Shown here in pieces: positions 62,094 to 64,000 of a DNA stretch of 64,000 nucleotides. Source of the DNA: Bog-473 sp963766995 (GTDB lineage Bacteria > Actinomycetota > Acidimicrobiia > Acidimicrobiales > RAAP-2); the NCBI GenBank assembly GCA_963766995.1, contig CAVYCE010000003.1, positions 1,364,001 to 1,428,000 of the forward strand, given 5' to 3'. Made by a program: the position numbers and the translations under genes. The first letter of the stretch is position 1. Every line of letters starts with the position of its first letter. The notes beneath the pieces were generated by a model that worked only from the letters and a program-made list of their open reading frames with translations, was not told the origin of the DNA and did not search any database.

Positions 62094-63164
62094 ATGCGCG
62101 CTGCAGTCACTAGGGGTGGAGAACTCGTCGTGGGCTCGGTTGACGACGTCTTGCCGGGCTCGGGGCATGTGGTGGTCCGGTCCCTGGCCGCCGGGATATG
62201 CGGGTCAGACCTCCACGCGTTGGCCGACTTCAAGCACTTCACTGGCCTGATGGATTCGGTGGGCGTGCCCATACTCAATCCCGATCAGGACTGCGTCTTC
62301 GGGCACGAATTCTGCGCCGAGATCGTCGACCACGGTCCCGACACCTCCAAGACACTGCCTGTCGGCACGCGTGTGTGCTCGGTACCCATTGTGGTGGGCC
62401 CGACTGGGGTGGAGCAGATCGGTTACTCCAACAAGTACCCGGGTGCGCTGGCCGAATACATGGCCCTGCAGGAGATGCTTCTCCTCCCGGTGCCCGATTC
62501 CCTGAGTTCTGAGATGGCGGCGCTGACTGAGCCCCTGGCGGTGGGCGAGCACGCCGTCGGACTGGCCGGACTCGTCCCCGGGCAGCCGTGCCTGGTGGTC
62601 GGATGTGGACCAGTGGGATTGGCCGTCATTGCCGCCCTCAAGGCTCGCGGCCACGGACCGGTCATGGCCGCTGACTACTCCCCCACCCGTCGCCGGCTGG
62701 CGGAGGCGTTCGGCGCCGACGAGGTCATAGACCCGGCCGATGGGTCACCCCACGACCGATGGGCCGCTTTTGGCGTCGCCAAGACCGTGATGGAACGGGC
62801 AGGCGCCTCCATGTTCGGCGGTGAGATGAAGGATCCGGTGATCTTCGAGGCAGTGGGTGTGCCCGGCATGCTGCAGTCCTTGATTGCGGATGCTCCACCA
62901 CACAGCCGCATCGTGGTAGTTGGAGTGTGCATGCACACCGACACGATCGAGCCCTTCATGGCTGTGACGAAGGAGATCGAATTTCGGTTTTCGTTCGGAT
63001 ACAACCCAACCGAGTTCGCCTCCACCCTCGAACGGTTGGGTCAGGGCGTGCCCGGAGCTGAACTGCTGGTCACGTCCACGGTGGGTCTTGACGGCGCACC
63101 CGATGCGTTCAAGACCCTTGGCACGCCCGGCGAGCACGGGAAAATTCTGGTGAACCCTTCATGA
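62094..63164 (+). CDS. Zinc-type medium-chain alcohol dehydrogenase
   Basis: A 356-residue MDR protein. Catalytic zinc ligands are Cys in AAGICGSDLHAL near residue 38 and His-Glu in FGHEFCAEIVDHG near 75; the NAD motif is VVGCGPVGLAVIAALKARG near 172. The four-Cys structural zinc lobe is missing (region VPIVVGPTGVEQIGYSNKYPGA). ATG 62094 follows GGGGGCAGG. Divergent from the SDR; followed 13 bp later by the luciferase-like gene. Confidence 0.9.
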   Translation: MRAAVTRGGELVVGSVDDVLPGSGHVVVRSLAAGICGSDLHALADFKHFTGLMDSVGVPILNPDQDCVFGHEFCAEIVDHGPDTSKTLPVGTRVCSVPIVVGPTGVEQIGYSNKYPGALAEYMALQEMLLLPVPDSLSSEMAALTEPLAVGEHAVGLAGLVPGQPCLVVGCGPVGLAVIAALKARGHGPVMAADYSPTRRRLAEAFGADEVIDPADGSPHDRWAAFGVAKTVMERAGASMFGGEMKDPVIFEAVGVPGMLQSLIADAPPHSRIVVVGVCMHTDTIEPFMAVTKEIEFRFSFGYNPTEFASTLERLGQGVPGAELLVTSTVGLDGAPDAFKTLGTPGEHGKILVNPS

Positions 63165-63177
63165 GAGGAAAGCAGCA

Positions 63178-64000
63178 ATGACGACGTCACACTCGGCTGA
63201 TCACATCAAGTTCGGGATCTTCCTGGCGCCCTTTCATCCCGTCGGGCAGAATCCGACGCTGGCCCTGGAACGCGATCTCCAGCTCATCGAACATCTCGAT
63301 GAGCTGGGCTTCGATGAGGCCTGGTTCGGCGAGCACCACTCGGCCGGATACGAGATCATCGCCTCGCCCGAGGTGTTCATTGCGGCCGCGGCGCAACGGA
63401 CCAAGCACATCAGGCTGGGTACCGGCGTCTCATCACTTCCCTACCACCACCCATTCATGCTGGCCGATCGCCTGGTCCTGCTCGATCACCTGACCAGGGG
63501 CCGATTGATGATCGGCGTCGGGCCGGGCGCATTGCCGTCAGATGCCTTCATGATGGGCATCGACCCGGCCAAGCAGCGCGACATGATGGAGGAGTCTCTC
63601 GAGGCCATCCTCCTGCTGTTGGCCGGCGACGAGCCCGTCACCATGGAGACCGATTGGTTCAAGCTGGTCGGTGCCCGACTGCAACTACGTCCCTACCAAC
63701 GGCCCTACCCCGAAGTAGCCGTCGCCGCTCAAGTCTCCCCTGCTGGTCCTCGTGCCGCTGGCAAGTTTGGCTGCAGTCTCCTCTCCATTGGCGCCACCTC
63801 GACCGGCGGTTTCGACATCCTGGGATCTCACTGGGACGTCATGGAAGAGCGATCGGCGGAATTCGGCACCGAGGTCGATCGAAGCAACTGGCGCCTCGTC
63901 GGCCCCTGCCACATCGCCGACACCAAGGAACAGGCCATCAAGGATGTCGCCTTCGGGCTGGAGGAATGGATCGACTATTTCCAACGAGTCGCCGCACTGC
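63178..64000 (+). CDS. Luciferase-like (LLM) flavin monooxygenase, truncated by window end
   Basis: At least 274 residues, open at the right edge. KFGIFLAPFHPVGQNPTL near residue 11, LDELGFDEAWFGEHHSAGYE near 40 and LGTGVSSLPYHHPFMLADRLVLLDHLTRGRLMIGVGPG near 80-117 match the bacterial luciferase/alkanal monooxygenase family. It would use reduced FMN (or F420) to oxidise a small molecule. ATG 63178 has GAGAGGA upstream. Probably co-transcribed with the alcohol dehydrogenase. Confidence 0.93.
   Translation, partial: MTTSHSADHIKFGIFLAPFHPVGQNPTLALERDLQLIEHLDELGFDEAWFGEHHSAGYEIIASPEVFIAAAAQRTKHIRLGTGVSSLPYHHPFMLADRLVLLDHLTRGRLMIGVGPGALPSDAFMMGIDPAKQRDMMEESLEAILLLLAGDEPVTMETDWFKLVGARLQLRPYQRPYPEVAVAAQVSPAGPRAAGKFGCSLLSIGATSTGGFDILGSHWDVMEERSAEFGTEVDRSNWRLVGPCHIADTKEQAIKDVAFGLEEWIDYFQRVAAL

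Overview
The window is high-GC DNA with frequent GTG and TTG starts, dense head-to-tail operons and many 4-base start/stop overlaps. Gene content points to an actinobacterium, plausibly an Acidimicrobiia-like lineage: an actinobacterial conjugation-type ATPase cluster, a SenX3/RegX3-like two-component pair, an F420-type PPOX protein, an SCO6745-type protein, two soluble P450s and HelD. That placement is inferred from gene families only. Convergent genes abut or overlap almost everywhere, so room for classical terminators is scarce.

Region 1 (1-4850) is accessory: an IS3-type transposase end, a hipBA toxin-antitoxin pair with four evenly spaced operator palindromes, a tyrosine integrase broken by one in-frame TAG, a complete ISL3-family insertion sequence (3344-4764, 8-bp target duplication), and tRNA-Arg(ACG), the probable integration target. 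Region 2 (4900-14720) is metabolic: a P450/GH4 glycosidase/ROK sugar kinase operon, a TetR-controlled DrrAB-like exporter, then amidase, PIG-L deacetylase and two PhyH dioxygenases. Region 3 (14664-20449) is a five-gene type IV secretion/conjugation-like cluster without a visible relaxase, chained by 4-base overlaps.

Region 4 (20604-28636) is housekeeping: histidine kinase with an unusual insertion, response regulator, SerRS, an ABC-2 transporter, TlpA-like thioredoxin, CtaB and CtaA, and tRNA-Glu(TTC). A decayed large serine recombinase lies beside that tRNA. Region 5 (29321-49777) holds a PPOX protein, sulfatase, secreted GH5, a znuABC/zur zinc system, HelD, a TetR-linked oxidative lipid-type cluster (metal hydrolase, Baeyer-Villiger-type monooxygenase, SDR, enoyl-CoA hydratase), RsgA, pirin, a second P450 and two little-known proteins.

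Region 6 (49895-52934) is the most interesting: tRNA-Asp(GTC) and tRNA-Phe(GAA), with the last 43 bases of tRNA-Phe plus 3 bp repeated exactly 2.8 kb downstream. These 46-bp att-like repeats enclose a 597-residue DUF6398-like protein and a YefM/RelE toxin-antitoxin pair, with no integrase: a minimal tRNA-targeted island. Region 7 (52975-64000) returns to metabolism: GNAT, cysteine dioxygenase, Old Yellow Enzyme, amidase, HxlR/MFS pair, APH-DUF6285 kinase, DUF7064-like protein, SDR, alcohol dehydrogenase and a luciferase-like monooxygenase cut by the window end.
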